DNA from: Candidatus Kapaibacterium sp.
GTDB taxonomy: Bacteria > Bacteroidota > Ignavibacteria > Kapaibacteriales > UBA4661
DNA: 64,000 nt
Direction: 5' to 3'
Assembly: GCA_025455065.1 (NCBI GenBank)
Contig: JALONG010000006.1
Span: 1 to 64,000, forward strand
Of the stretch, positions 8,280 through 17,285 are shown piece by piece; positions within the stretch are counted from its first letter, which is position 1; every line of letters begins with the position of its first letter. Under the pieces are notes generated by a model. That model saw only the letters and a program-made list of their open reading frames with translations. It was not told the origin of the DNA and searched no databases. Made by a program: the position numbers and the translations under genes.

Positions 8280-9260
8280 ATGCGCTCTGCACTCCTTTCC
8301 ATTGTTACTATTCTCACTGTTTCATCCTCGCTTTTTGCGCAAGATGTCCGTGTTCGTGCTTGGCTAGACACCGCATCAATGCGTATCGGCGAACAGACTC
8401 GCCTCAGGCTTTCGATTGAACACTCCCCCGGAATCCAAGTGCAGTTCCCGTTTATCGCCGATTCACTTGTGAGCAAGGTGGAAGTTGTTGATAGAACAGC
8501 GATTGATTCGACGGTGCAGGAAAATGGGCGTGCATTGCAGCGCCAAACCTTCACACTGACTTCCTTCGACGAAGGCGCTTACGATCTTCCCGCCCTAACC
8601 TTCACTTACCGCAAACCCAATGACCAAGCCGAGTACAGCATCCAAACACAGCCATTAATGCTGGCTGTCAGTGGCGTTCCCCTGCCGCAAGCACCGCCCT
8701 TGCAAGATTCCACGCAAGCCGAAGAGCAGGACAATATCCGCGACATCAAACCGCCGCTTGCCGTGCCGCGCACGTTCTTGGAAGTCGCACCATATCTTGT
8801 TGGCGCGATAGTCCTTTTGGGCGCAATTATTTGGGGTGTGTGGTATTGGCGGAAGCGTCGTGCCTTGGCGTTGGCAAATATTCCTGCGGTGCTTGTACCC
8901 AAGCGCCCTCCCTACGAAATCGCTATGGAACAGTTGGAACGTTTGCGAGAACAACGCCTGTGGCAAAGCGGTGCTGTGAAAGAATATCACACCGAACTTT
9001 CGGAAATTTTACGGGTGTATTTGGAAGGCACCTTTGACGTAATTACGCTTGAGGCAACAACTGATGAAATTTTAGCGGAACTCCGCGCCAAATCTTGCCC
9101 ACAGCCGACGATTGACCTTTTGGCAACAGTGCTGAAAAAAGCTGATATGGTCAAATTTGCAAAATATGTTCCGCTTCCTGAGGAAAATGAACAAGGAATG
9201 AAAATCGCAACGGAGATTGTACAAATTACCGCTCTGCGAGAACAAACTTCGCAGGACTAA
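8280..9260 (+). CDS. BatD-like single-pass membrane protein
   Basis: From Met at 8280 the product is 326 residues. A signal peptide (ALLSIVTILTVSSSLFAQ) is followed by a beta-rich periplasmic domain (RVRAWLDTASMRIGEQTRLR resembles the start of BatD/oxygen-tolerance repeats). One transmembrane helix spans residues 170-190, and a cytoplasmic helical domain (EQLERLREQRLWQSGAVKEY, LSEILRVYLEGTF) resembles the tail of BatD and DUF4381 proteins. In the Bat system such proteins accompany MoxR ATPase and von Willebrand proteins, none of which is here. A longer frame begins at 8211 but would put a charged leader before the signal peptide. Function is inferred only. Confidence 0.65.
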   Translation: MRSALLSIVTILTVSSSLFAQDVRVRAWLDTASMRIGEQTRLRLSIEHSPGIQVQFPFIADSLVSKVEVVDRTAIDSTVQENGRALQRQTFTLTSFDEGAYDLPALTFTYRKPNDQAEYSIQTQPLMLAVSGVPLPQAPPLQDSTQAEEQDNIRDIKPPLAVPRTFLEVAPYLVGAIVLLGAIIWGVWYWRKRRALALANIPAVLVPKRPPYEIAMEQLERLREQRLWQSGAVKEYHTELSEILRVYLEGTFDVITLEATTDEILAELRAKSCPQPTIDLLATVLKKADMVKFAKYVPLPEENEQGMKIATEIVQITALREQTSQD

Positions 9261-9354
9261 TATTTCGCAGGATTAATGCTCCGAAGGCGCTTCAAAACGA
9301 CGTTCTTCAGTTTCAGACTGCATCATTTACATTTCGCACTTGCCCTGATATACC

Positions 9355-11529
9355 TCAAAGCCTTACCACTGCGCCCGTTGCAAGCGATTCCTCTGCGGCA
9401 AACGTCGCTTTGGTAACGGCACGAATGATTGCATAATCAATCGGAAACGGCTTCCCCGCTTGCACTGCCGACAGCGTTGCGGCAATTTCTTCCGCATGAC
9501 CTTTCCCTCCGCCAAAAGAATAGTGTTTTGCCTTGCCGGAGCGCATCAAATCGAGCTTCGTGAAATTGTGCATTTGTGCCACAGCCCCTTCACAAAATAC
9601 TTCGCAATATTCCTTTGGCAAACTGCTGTCCCCATTGGCGAAATAATGAACCGTCCCTAGTGAACCGTCGCTGAAGGTGAGCGTCATGGAGACAGTATCA
9701 TGTTGCGCGGCTTGGATATTGGGCGTGGAAATCGTCTGCGCGACAACACTTGTGGGAACTGCACCCGTCAAAAACGCCATGCAGTCAATAAAATGGCAGC
9801 ATTCACCAACAATCCGCCCGCCCTGTGCGCGGTCTTGAATCCACGAATCACGCGGGATAGCACCGGCGTTCACGCGGTAAACCATCGTCATCGGGTCTTT
9901 GCGATGTGCAAAAAACTCACGCATTTTGACAAACGGTTCAGAAAAGCGTCTATTGAAGCCAACCATGATTGCATCAGGTGAATGATGCTCCTCCAAAGCC
10001 GTATCAATCCTTGCGAGTTCGTCCTCATTGACACAAAGCGGCTTTTCGACGAAAATGCGTTTTTTCTGCTGCAATGCCTCCAAAACAAAGGCTGCGTGAG
10101 AATCGTGGCGCGAGGCGCACAGCACCAAATCCACGTCCGCATGAGCCGCCACAGCGCTTGCATCCGTCCCAAAGCCCGAGAAACCGAACCGTTCAGCCAC
10201 AGATTTCGCGCTGACGGGCGTACTTGTTGCCACTGCGATAAGCCGCGCTGACTTGCTTTTTTGAATATGCGGCAGCAAACTCGTCTGCGCAAATGCCCCA
10301 GCGCCGATTACACCCACGCCAATCGTGTTTACTCCGACGGTTTCACGCGGCTTTGCTGAAGATGATATTTTCGTGTTCTTGAGGATTGGTGCGGTTTTGA
10401 GGGCGGTTTCCGGGCGTTGGTATTCCAGCACAATCCCCGAATAGCGCTCCTTGACTGCTCCCGTGATAAGTGCGTAAGCATCGGCGGCGCGTTCAAGGGG
10501 AAAGCGGTGTGTGGTCATCGTGCGCACATCCATTGTTCCGGCAGCAATAAGTTCCAAAAACGCCTGCATATTGCGGTTCTCCGTCCAGCGCACATAGCCT
10601 GCGGGGTAATCCACGCCTTGCTCCTCGTACACAGGGTCGTAGCGCCCTGCGCCATAGCTGCACGAAATGGTAAAATTGACCTCTTTTTCGTAAAATGGTG
10701 AGCGGGGAATGTTCATGCCCACAGCGCCCACAACAACGACTGTGCCTCGCTTACGGACGATTTCCATAGCGAGTTTCACTGGTTCGTCGGAATCGGTCGA
10801 AGCGGTGATAATCACCGCGTCCACGCCCAGCCCATGCGAAAAGGCTTCGAGCGTTTTTTTTGCATCGGTGTTGCTTGGTAAAACTACGTCTGCGCCGAGA
10901 GTTTGTACGGTTTGGAAGAGTGCTTCGTTTACATCCAATCCCGCAACGGCGCAGCCCGACGCTTTCAAAATCTGAACAGTCATTTGTCCCAAAAGCCCCA
11001 AACCCATCACTGCTACTCGCATTCCAAGCTGCACGTTTGCCTGACGAACGCCTTGCATCGCAATCGCACCAAGCGTCGTGAAGGCGGCTTCTTCGCTGGA
11101 AACTGCCTCCGGCACAGGCACGGCGAGGTTTTTCGGCACGGCAACAACTTCTGCATGATAAGCGTATTTGTTCCCGCCGCAAGCCACGCGGTCGCCGGGC
11201 GAAAATTCGGTGCAGCGCGACTCCAGAACAATGCCGGAAACGCTGTATCCAAGCGGCTTGTAGGAATCAAGCGTGTTTTGAACTTTGCGGAAGGTCGAAG
11301 TTATGCCGTCTTTGCGCACACTGTCCAGCACTTTTTTGACTTCTTGCGGTTGCTTCAAGGCACGTTCCAGCAAGGAGGACTGAGCCTTTGAGACCGATGT
11401 GCGCTCTGTGCCGGCGCTGATAAGAGAATGAAAAACCCGCACCAAAATCCCATTCTCAGGGCAGCTTGGTACGGGCAGTTCTTCGACGAGGATTTCTCCG
11501 GTGGATTGATGCTGAAGGACTTGGAGCAT
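9355..11529 (-). CDS. bi-domain dehydrogenase: zinc-type MDR fused to Gfo/Idh/MocA
   Basis: A 724-residue two-part enzyme. Residues 1 to about 355 are a medium-chain (zinc alcohol) dehydrogenase: GDRVACGGNKYAYHAEVVAV, and the Rossmann fold MRVAVMGLGLLGQMTVQIL near 168. Residues about 400-724 are a Gfo/Idh/MocA oxidoreductase: IGVGVIGAGAFAQTSLLPH for NAD binding and EKPLCVNEDEL with the EKP motif. The fusion is widely found in surface-polysaccharide loci, where it is thought to oxidise nucleotide or glycosidic sugars; the substrate is unknown. Here it is the last gene of an operon with a serine hydrolase (gap 6 bases) and a MATE exporter, not in a recognisable polysaccharide cluster. Confidence 0.85.
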   Translation of the reverse strand: MLQVLQHQSTGEILVEELPVPSCPENGILVRVFHSLISAGTERTSVSKAQSSLLERALKQPQEVKKVLDSVRKDGITSTFRKVQNTLDSYKPLGYSVSGIVLESRCTEFSPGDRVACGGNKYAYHAEVVAVPKNLAVPVPEAVSSEEAAFTTLGAIAMQGVRQANVQLGMRVAVMGLGLLGQMTVQILKASGCAVAGLDVNEALFQTVQTLGADVVLPSNTDAKKTLEAFSHGLGVDAVIITASTDSDEPVKLAMEIVRKRGTVVVVGAVGMNIPRSPFYEKEVNFTISCSYGAGRYDPVYEEQGVDYPAGYVRWTENRNMQAFLELIAAGTMDVRTMTTHRFPLERAADAYALITGAVKERYSGIVLEYQRPETALKTAPILKNTKISSSAKPRETVGVNTIGVGVIGAGAFAQTSLLPHIQKSKSARLIAVATSTPVSAKSVAERFGFSGFGTDASAVAAHADVDLVLCASRHDSHAAFVLEALQQKKRIFVEKPLCVNEDELARIDTALEEHHSPDAIMVGFNRRFSEPFVKMREFFAHRKDPMTMVYRVNAGAIPRDSWIQDRAQGGRIVGECCHFIDCMAFLTGAVPTSVVAQTISTPNIQAAQHDTVSMTLTFSDGSLGTVHYFANGDSSLPKEYCEVFCEGAVAQMHNFTKLDLMRSGKAKHYSFGGGKGHAEEIAATLSAVQAGKPFPIDYAIIRAVTKATFAAEESLATGAVVRL

Positions 11530-11535
11530 TGTAAT

Positions 11536-12747
11536 TTATCGTTTGCGCAACGTTGGCGTTTGAGTGAGTGTGGCAGATGTTGTCGTGGCGTTTGTGGCTT
11601 GATGTGCCGCGATAAATGCTGACAACGGTGGGACAATTTCTCGAATATGTTTCTTGATAGCGCGGTATGTCGGGTTCATCTTGCGTAAGGGTGTTGTTGT
11701 CGCCAAAATTCCGCAGATATTTCGCCGAACATCGTACCAAGGCGTAAAGCCCAAGCGCCCTTGCGAACTGACATCAATAAGGTCGTAGGGAGCAGGCACA
11801 GAGCCAATCGGCTCAATACAAAGCCGCCAAACACCGATACCGTAATTTGCTTTTTCGCCCGTATTGGTCAAATCGGCGTGTGATTGTTGGAATTGCTTCA
11901 AAACGGGTAGATACCCCGCATGATTGCTCATCATTTCGGTAATTGCCTGTTCGGACAATATCCGTTTTCCCTGCCAAACACCTTTCCCTGCTATCATCTG
12001 CAAAAACCGCATAAAATCTCGTGCCGAAGACGCTGCTCCGCCCGCAATAAGCGGATTTGCCGTAATGCCCTGTCCGTAAAACGTCGTATGCGCCATTCCA
12101 AGCGGCTTTGCAATACGTTCTTGAAAGAGCTGTTCCCACGATTTTCCGCCGACAATTTCCACGATTCTTCCGCCAATTTGCATTGAAGCGCCGCCGTAGG
12201 CAAATGCCGTTCCGGGCTTGTATTTAAGCGGTTCTCGGCAAATTGCATACACGGCATTTTTCATCGTCAGGCTTGTATCCCGCATCACGGCTATTTCTCC
12301 GGCAAAACCCGATGTGTGTGTGAAAAGTTGCCGAATCGTGATGGTGGCTTTGGTGCCGGAAAGATACCGCAAATACGTCCCAATCGAATCCGAAAGGGAA
12401 AGTTTATGCTCATCCACAAACGTCATCAAGAGCGCAGCAGAAAGCCATTTTGAAGCAGAAGCAATCGGAATAACCGAATCGGCGGAAATTTTGCCGTAGC
12501 TTTTGTCAAAAAGAGTTTTCCCGTCTTGCGCCAGCATGAGCGCACATCCGCCATCAAAGCGCGAAAGCGAGTCGCGCAACAGTTTGTCTATCCGCGAAAA
12601 ATCGTAGTGATGTGCTTCCGTTTGAAATGCTTGGGGATGCGGTAGTTGCTGGGCATTGGAAATAGTTGGTGCGTAAAAACAATCCGCAAAAAACAAGAGT
12701 GCTGCGAGGAAAAATAACGGCAACAGCTCATCAGACCTGCGTTGCAA
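11536..12747 (-). CDS. serine beta-lactamase-like hydrolase (class C/esterase fold)
   Basis: An exported serine hydrolase of the beta-lactamase/transpeptidase-like family. The nucleophile motif is SASKW (Ser-x-x-Lys), followed by SAALLMTFVDEHKLSL. The second motif is tyrosine-based, YGGASMQIGGRIVE, where penicillin-binding proteins have Tyr-x-Asn. GTAFAY and FQERIAKPLGMAHTTFYG are typical of the esterase-like branch. A signal peptide (LPLFFLAALLFFADCFYAP) starts just after a TTG codon at 12747 that overlaps the MATE stop by 17 bases; I prefer that start. An ATG at 12792 would add 15 residues and 45 more bases of overlap. It may be an esterase, D-aminopeptidase or lactamase. It is translationally coupled to the MATE gene. 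Confidence 0.78.
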   Translation of the reverse strand: MQRRSDELLPLFFLAALLFFADCFYAPTISNAQQLPHPQAFQTEAHHYDFSRIDKLLRDSLSRFDGGCALMLAQDGKTLFDKSYGKISADSVIPIASASKWLSAALLMTFVDEHKLSLSDSIGTYLRYLSGTKATITIRQLFTHTSGFAGEIAVMRDTSLTMKNAVYAICREPLKYKPGTAFAYGGASMQIGGRIVEIVGGKSWEQLFQERIAKPLGMAHTTFYGQGITANPLIAGGAASSARDFMRFLQMIAGKGVWQGKRILSEQAITEMMSNHAGYLPVLKQFQQSHADLTNTGEKANYGIGVWRLCIEPIGSVPAPYDLIDVSSQGRLGFTPWYDVRRNICGILATTTPLRKMNPTYRAIKKHIREIVPPLSAFIAAHQATNATTTSATLTQTPTLRKR

Positions 12748-14113
12748 GCCAGCGTTTTTGTATGAGATGATAATATGCCAACAGCGCACCAAAAGCGTAT
12801 CCTGTTAAAATTCCGTACCAAAAACCGTGAACTCCAAGCCCGACAACCCTTGCCAACACAAGCATTATCGGCACTTGCAAACCGAACAGCACCGTAAGCA
12901 TGAGTGCCATGCTTCTCAGAGCATCACCCGCGCCGGAAATTACCCGCAAAGCAAGTATCAATGCGACAAAGCAAGGATAGGACAATGCCGAAATCCGCAT
13001 ATATGCAACGGCTTCGGCAAGGACATTTGCATCACGAGTAAAGAGCGACGCAAAATACTCACCTCCGACAAAAACTCCAAGCCCTAAAATTATGACGATG
13101 CCAATCATCTGCACTGTTGCGGCTCGGTAAAAATCAAAGACACGCCTGATATTCCCTGCTCCCAAGCACTGCCCCGTGAATGTTTCTATGGCAACGCCCA
13201 TCGCAAAAATCGGCATAAAGACAAAAAAGTCTAAGCGCAAGCCCAGCGTGTATGCGGCAGCGGCATTTGTCCCATAAGCGTTATGCAGCGTCATTACAAG
13301 GGCGCGAGAAGCACCAACGGCGAGATATTGCAACGATGAGGGAACGCCGATTGCCAAAATGGAGCGCACCGTTTCGGCTTTGGGCAAAGGCAAACGCCAA
13401 ACCACGCGAAAGCGCGTCGCGCCTCGCGTCAGCATGAACATTCCCAGCCCAGCCGCACCAAAATTCGCCAGCGCCGTTGCCAAGCCTGCTCCGAACATTC
13501 CGAGTGGCGGCAAAAGCTGCACAGAAGCCACGTTCACGCCAAAAATCAGCAGGGGCGCAAGCAGCAAATTCAGCAGCGTAAAACTCACCAGCGTCCGCAT
13601 AGCAAAGCCGGAATTGCCTGTGGAACGCGCCGTTACGTTCATTTGATAAATCAAATTGCTGAAGGGCAAACTTGCCAGTAAGATTGGTAAATACTGCATT
13701 ACATAGCTCAAGGTCTGACCTTTTACACCCAAAAGCGGCAGCGCAAAGGGCAGCAGAATTTGCATGATGAGCATTATCGCCGTCGAAATAATCAAAATAC
13801 CCGATAAGCCTTGCACAGCAACGGTTTCAGCCTCTTGGGTATTGCCTTCGCCGGTGCGCCGCGCAATAATGATGCCCGTTCCAACGGTAAAGCCGCTTGC
13901 CGCCGTGTAGATAAAATAATAAAACTGCTCCGAAATGCCGATAGCTGCTATGGCGGACGAACCCAAATGACTGACAAAAAACGTGTCAATCCACGAATAC
14001 ACAATCGTCAGCATAAAACTGAAGACAAGCGGTGCTGTGAACGACCAAAGCGTCGGCGTGATTGCGCCGTGAAGAATATCGTCCCGTGATATGGTCTTGG
14101 TTGGAGAAGGCAT
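12731..14113 (-). CDS. MATE family efflux transporter
   Basis: A 460-residue inner-membrane exporter of the multidrug and toxin extrusion family, which uses sodium or proton gradients. Twelve hydrophobic segments are visible. The N-terminal motif WSFTAPLVFSFMLTIVYSWI with DTFFVSHLGSSAIAAIG is the classic MatE opening, repeated in the second half as GVPSSLQYLAVGASRALVM. It is the first gene of an apparent operon with the lactamase-like hydrolase and the bi-domain dehydrogenase. The pairing with a hydrolase may mean modification and export of one compound, but the substrate is not predictable. Confidence 0.9.
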   Translation of the reverse strand: MPSPTKTISRDDILHGAITPTLWSFTAPLVFSFMLTIVYSWIDTFFVSHLGSSAIAAIGISEQFYYFIYTAASGFTVGTGIIIARRTGEGNTQEAETVAVQGLSGILIISTAIMLIMQILLPFALPLLGVKGQTLSYVMQYLPILLASLPFSNLIYQMNVTARSTGNSGFAMRTLVSFTLLNLLLAPLLIFGVNVASVQLLPPLGMFGAGLATALANFGAAGLGMFMLTRGATRFRVVWRLPLPKAETVRSILAIGVPSSLQYLAVGASRALVMTLHNAYGTNAAAAYTLGLRLDFFVFMPIFAMGVAIETFTGQCLGAGNIRRVFDFYRAATVQMIGIVIILGLGVFVGGEYFASLFTRDANVLAEAVAYMRISALSYPCFVALILALRVISGAGDALRSMALMLTVLFGLQVPIMLVLARVVGLGVHGFWYGILTGYAFGALLAYYHLIQKRWLATQV

Positions 14114-14275
14114 ACAAGTCTAACGTGGCGTAAATACAAATGTTTCACGAGTATTCTGCCGATTTGTTGCGGCGCTCAAAATAGCAAAAACTAGAAATTT
14201 TCAATGTGCTTTTGGCGTGAAGAAATTCGTGGTGTATTTTTGGAGAACACAAATTTATTCACTCTTGATTGCACC

Positions 14276-15316
14276 ATGCAAACCTACTCGTTTCCCCCTC
14301 TCAAAGCATTACCCGCATTTCCAAGCGGATTGGATGCTTGCATTGACATTATTGCACGGCACACCTCCTTTTGCATTACGACACACGTCAATTCCGACGG
14401 AGATTCTCTCGGCTCACAGCTAGGATTGACGCTGCTTCTCCGGCAATTAGGAAAAACCGTGCAGAATGTTAATCCCAGCCATGTTCCTGAAAACCTTCGC
14501 TTTCTTCCTTGTTCGGACGAAGTGCTTGTGTTTGATGCGGAGCGTGATACGTCGGTGCTTGCAGAAGCGGATGTAATTTTGGTTTTAGACGGGAACAGCC
14601 CTTCGAGAATGCGCGGTATGGAAGAAGCAATCATGCGCTCTCCGGCGGTGAAAGCGGTGATTGACCACCACCAAGAACCCGTAGAATTTGCCCGTGCCTA
14701 CGCCATTGACACCGAGGCGTGTTCCACAGCAGAACTCATTTACCGCTTGCTGACGCGCTTGGAAGAGCGTGACGGCAAAACGTACCTCACAAAACCGCTT
14801 GCCGAAGCGCTCTACACGGGAATAATGACCGACACGGGGAATTTTCGTTTTCCGCGCACGACATCGGACGTACACCGTATCATTGCTCGTTGTATTGATG
14901 TTGGTGTTGAGCCGTATTACATTTTCGACAGCGTGTTTAATCAAAACCCGATGAACCGCTCGCGGCTGCTGGGGCTGACGCTGGCGAATCTTCAAACCTA
15001 TCACAACGGCAAACTCTGCATGATGCTCGTGAGTGAAGCAATGATGCGGGAAACAGAGACCAATGTGGATCACCTTGAGGGTTTTGTTGAGCAGACGTTG
15101 GGCTTGCGCGGTGTGCAGATGGGCGCGATTGTGGCGGAAATGCCCGATGAAATCAAGATTTCCCTGAGGTCGAAAGGTTCACTTCCCGTGAACAAAATTG
15201 CCGGATTTTTCGGCGGCGGCGGACACATCAACGCAGCCGGATGCCGCACAAAAACAATGAGTTTTCGTGAAGTGCAAGAGACGATTGTGCGGTTGTCGGC
15301 GGAGTATTTGGCGTAG
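14276..15316 (+). CDS. nrnA: DHH/DHHA1 phosphoesterase, NrnA type
   Basis: A 346-residue cytoplasmic enzyme, probably bifunctional: degrading nano-oligoribonucleotides and removing the 3' phosphate of pAp. DHH-family motifs are all present: THVNSDGDSLGSQ (motif I), the aspartate of VILVDLNG-like VILVLDGN, VIDHHQEP (the DHH motif) and MTDTGNFRF. The C-terminal DHHA1 substrate-binding motif GGGGHINAAGC is intact. The Met at 14276 gives the family-typical N-terminus; the frame continues 24 codons upstream but that part looks non-coding. It is monocistronic and convergent with the NlpC/P60 gene. Confidence 0.9.
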   Translation: MQTYSFPPLKALPAFPSGLDACIDIIARHTSFCITTHVNSDGDSLGSQLGLTLLLRQLGKTVQNVNPSHVPENLRFLPCSDEVLVFDAERDTSVLAEADVILVLDGNSPSRMRGMEEAIMRSPAVKAVIDHHQEPVEFARAYAIDTEACSTAELIYRLLTRLEERDGKTYLTKPLAEALYTGIMTDTGNFRFPRTTSDVHRIIARCIDVGVEPYYIFDSVFNQNPMNRSRLLGLTLANLQTYHNGKLCMMLVSEAMMRETETNVDHLEGFVEQTLGLRGVQMGAIVAEMPDEIKISLRSKGSLPVNKIAGFFGGGGHINAAGCRTKTMSFREVQETIVRLSAEYLA

Positions 15317-15445
15317 GAAGCGGTCTGCATTCTTATTCGGTTGTTGTACAACGATTTGCCCGTGAATCGTACCTTGTCATGTTTGACTTGTTTTACAGCA
15401 CAAAAAATGTGGTAGAAGAGGGAAAATCTGATTGCACAATGCCAC

Positions 15446-16111
15446 TCAATCCGCCCCTTCCCGCAAAATCCTTCTTGCTCCCATAAATGTCTTTGCCAAA
15501 TATGTGTCCGAAAAGGATTGCCTGACCACCCCGCTTTTGCTGGAAGCGTGAATAATACTATCGTTGCCGACATAAATCCCAACGTGGGAAACACCTGTAC
15601 CATTGGTGTTAAAAAAGAGCAAATCTCCTACCAGTAAATCCGCCGCATCAATCCAAGTACCACTTACAAATTGGTCTTTGGTGCTGCGCGGCACTGCAAT
15701 TCCTTGTTCCTCATACACACGCATCACAAAGCCTGAACAGTCCGTGCCGTCGCGCCCCATTGCGCCATAGCGGTAGGGCGTTCCCAGCCAACGTTCTGCG
15801 CTTTCCATAATGCCGTGCTGCCACACATTCAGTGGGGTAGATGATGCGTTATTTGGCGCGGTGGACACAGATGTTGAACTGGCACGACTTTTGACCCTTG
15901 AAGAAGAAACAATGCCTGAGGTTGATGACGAAATTCCCTTTGCCGATGAACTGAAGCGCACCGCACTTTGACATGACGGCAAAAGTAGCAAGGCGCAAAA
16001 CACTGCGCCGTAAAGGACAGAATAGAGCGTAAAACATCTCACGCTTTGTGAATAAAGCACGTGCAATTTTTCTGCTTCTGAATCATTTGTGATGAAAAGT
16101 GGCATAGACAA
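15446..16111 (-). CDS. NlpC/P60 peptidoglycan hydrolase lipoprotein
   Basis: A 221-residue envelope cysteine peptidase that likely cuts gamma-D-glutamyl-diaminopimelate bonds in peptidoglycan. The C-terminal domain has the catalytic Cys in DGTDCSGFVMRVYE and His in GVSHVGIYVGN, and the family opening WLGTPYRYGAMGRDG. The N-terminus has a hydrophobic stretch ending in a lipobox (LLLPSC), then a Ser/Thr-rich linker of about 50 residues. About 30 polar residues precede the hydrophobic stretch from the first Met, so the true start may be further in, though no better ATG with a ribosome binding site is visible. Confidence 0.85.
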   Translation of the reverse strand: MSMPLFITNDSEAEKLHVLYSQSVRCFTLYSVLYGAVFCALLLLPSCQSAVRFSSSAKGISSSTSGIVSSSRVKSRASSTSVSTAPNNASSTPLNVWQHGIMESAERWLGTPYRYGAMGRDGTDCSGFVMRVYEEQGIAVPRSTKDQFVSGTWIDAADLLVGDLLFFNTNGTGVSHVGIYVGNDSIIHASSKSGVVRQSFSDTYLAKTFMGARRILREGAD

Positions 16112-16500
16112 TGGCGAACAAAAATGAGACAGGTATTGAGAAAATTATGTCGGTGGTATCACTTTGATACAAGCCGCTTTACTTCAAACCATTCCGTTCT
16201 ATTGCTTGTGGAGAAGTATTCAAATGCCATGCCAATCAAGGTTTTGTGCGCTTTTTCTTGTTGTGGTGATGGGTGTGGTCTTGATTATGACTTTTGGTCA
16301 GGTGAAAAAATTACTTTCCGATACTACCACATTTCGTGAAAATTGTCGTTGTTTGTAACTAAATATTTATATTTTTGTTGTTATAGGTAGAGTTATCACA
16401 CAACAAAAAGCACTTCATAACTCACGCAGCACCATTGTTCTCCTATTTCCGTTTTTTTTCATCGGTATAATTACCACGTATATTCACAATTTTTCGAGTA
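16112..16500. other. intergenic region, possible tiny membrane peptide
   Basis: About 390 bases between divergent genes. A plus-strand frame from ATG 16224 to 16358 would encode 44 residues with one hydrophobic helix (ALFLVVVMGVVLIMTFG) and a Cys-rich end, but it lacks a ribosome binding site. No other structure stands out; promoters for both neighbours are expected here. Confidence 0.3.
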
Positions 16501-16773
16501 ATGACCATGACAGCCTCAGCAACTTCCGCCTACAAGCCCACTTCTCATGCCGGAGAATGGCTTGAACACGAGATTCGTGAAATGTTAATCAAAATTCACC
16601 GCAGCGAGCGGCTTTCTCGTGCGGACTTGGCAACCGGGGCGCTTGCTCTCAGCATGGTGCGCCGTTACAACACGCTGCTTGCGCCGGAGCGCTTGCAAGC
16701 CATTCAGCACGTATTACATGAAATCAATACGCTGCTCGCCGCACATCCTGAACTTATGCCCTACGATGCTTGA
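16501..16773 (+). CDS. small hypothetical protein
   Basis: A 90-residue protein that I do not recognise. It has no signal peptide, membrane helix or Cys. After a Ser/Thr/Ala-rich start it is predicted helical and charged (GEWLEHEIREMLIKIHRSER, then LSRADLATGALALSMVRRYN), ending HPELMPYDA. A second Met two codons in could be the start. A strong terminator follows directly, supporting it as a real single-gene transcript. The second helix pair could be a binding or dimerisation unit, but no function is assigned. Confidence 0.6.
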   Translation: MTMTASATSAYKPTSHAGEWLEHEIREMLIKIHRSERLSRADLATGALALSMVRRYNTLLAPERLQAIQHVLHEINTLLAAHPELMPYDA

Positions 16774-16792
16774 GATTTTTCCCGTAATGTTC

Positions 16793-16833
16793 AAAAAGCC
16801 GGATATTCAATCGTGAATATCCGGCTTTTTTTT
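16793..16833 (+). terminator. intrinsic terminator after the small protein
   Basis: A near-perfect stem (AAAAAGCCGGATATTCA with TGAATATCCGGCTTTTT) closing a short loop and ending in eight T residues, 20 bases after the stop codon at 16771-16773. Confidence 0.9.
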
Positions 16834-16897
16834 GTCAAACCCATTCTACGTCAAACCCATTCTACGTCAAACCCGTTCTACGTCAAACCCGTTCTAC
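16834..16897. repeat. 16-bp tandem repeat, four copies
   Basis: Four head-to-tail copies of GTCAAACCCRTTCTAC, with only the R position varying (A, A, G, G). The last copies share CCGTTCTACG with the start of the adjoining hairpin, so the array may have grown from that hairpin arm. Confidence 0.85.
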
Positions 16898-16961
16898 GGT
16901 TAAGAAACCGTAGGACGGGGAGCGGTTGCGCCGTCCTGCGCTTTCCTAAGCGTAGGACGGC
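16889..16961. repeat. pair of CCGTYCT...AGGACGG hairpins upstream of the giant gene
   Basis: Two palindromes. The first (16889-16918) has arms CCGTTCTACGGTT and AACCGTAGGACGG; the second (16930-16961) has arms GCCGTCCTGCGCTT and AAGCGTAGGACGGC. A third member lies downstream of the giant gene at 28125-28154. None is followed by a T-run. Confidence 0.8.
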
Positions 16962-16980
16962 TTACCCGGAAAAACACTTT

Positions 16981-16996
16981 TGGCATATTTTTTGCA
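16981..16996 (+). promoter_or_regulatory. candidate sigma-54 promoter upstream of the giant gene
   Basis: TGGCAT-N5-TTGCA matches the -24/-12 consensus TGGCAC-N5-TTGCW with one mismatch and exact spacing. It would give a leader of roughly 280 bases before the ATG at 17286. No rpoN or enhancer-binding protein gene is in the window, so this is a sequence match only. Confidence 0.35.
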
Positions 16997-17285
16997 TTTC
17001 GCAATAGTGCAAATATTCTGCGTTTGGTATTCCCCTCATAACGATACAAAATGTGGAAAAATTTGTGGAAAAGTCTGCAATGAAGAGAGGAATCCTGTAA
17101 AAAAATGGTATCTTTGCCCCATTGCATATTTACATGAAGTGAGCGAGGTATTTATGTTAAAGTACAATGCTTTAACTGTAGAAAAATTACCTCCCTTCTC
17201 CTCCATCCCTTTTCCCTCAGCCTTTTACTCGTGAAACAACCCTCTTTTTCAATTCACAAGGTGTTTTTTTTTGGAGATATATTGT

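Noticed and set aside
16224-16358. A 44-residue membrane peptide
   Set aside because: It has one hydrophobic helix but no ribosome binding site and nothing else to support it, so it is mentioned only in the intergenic entry.
16834-16961. A CRISPR array
   Set aside because: The 16-bp units are directly adjacent without spacers, and no cas gene is nearby.
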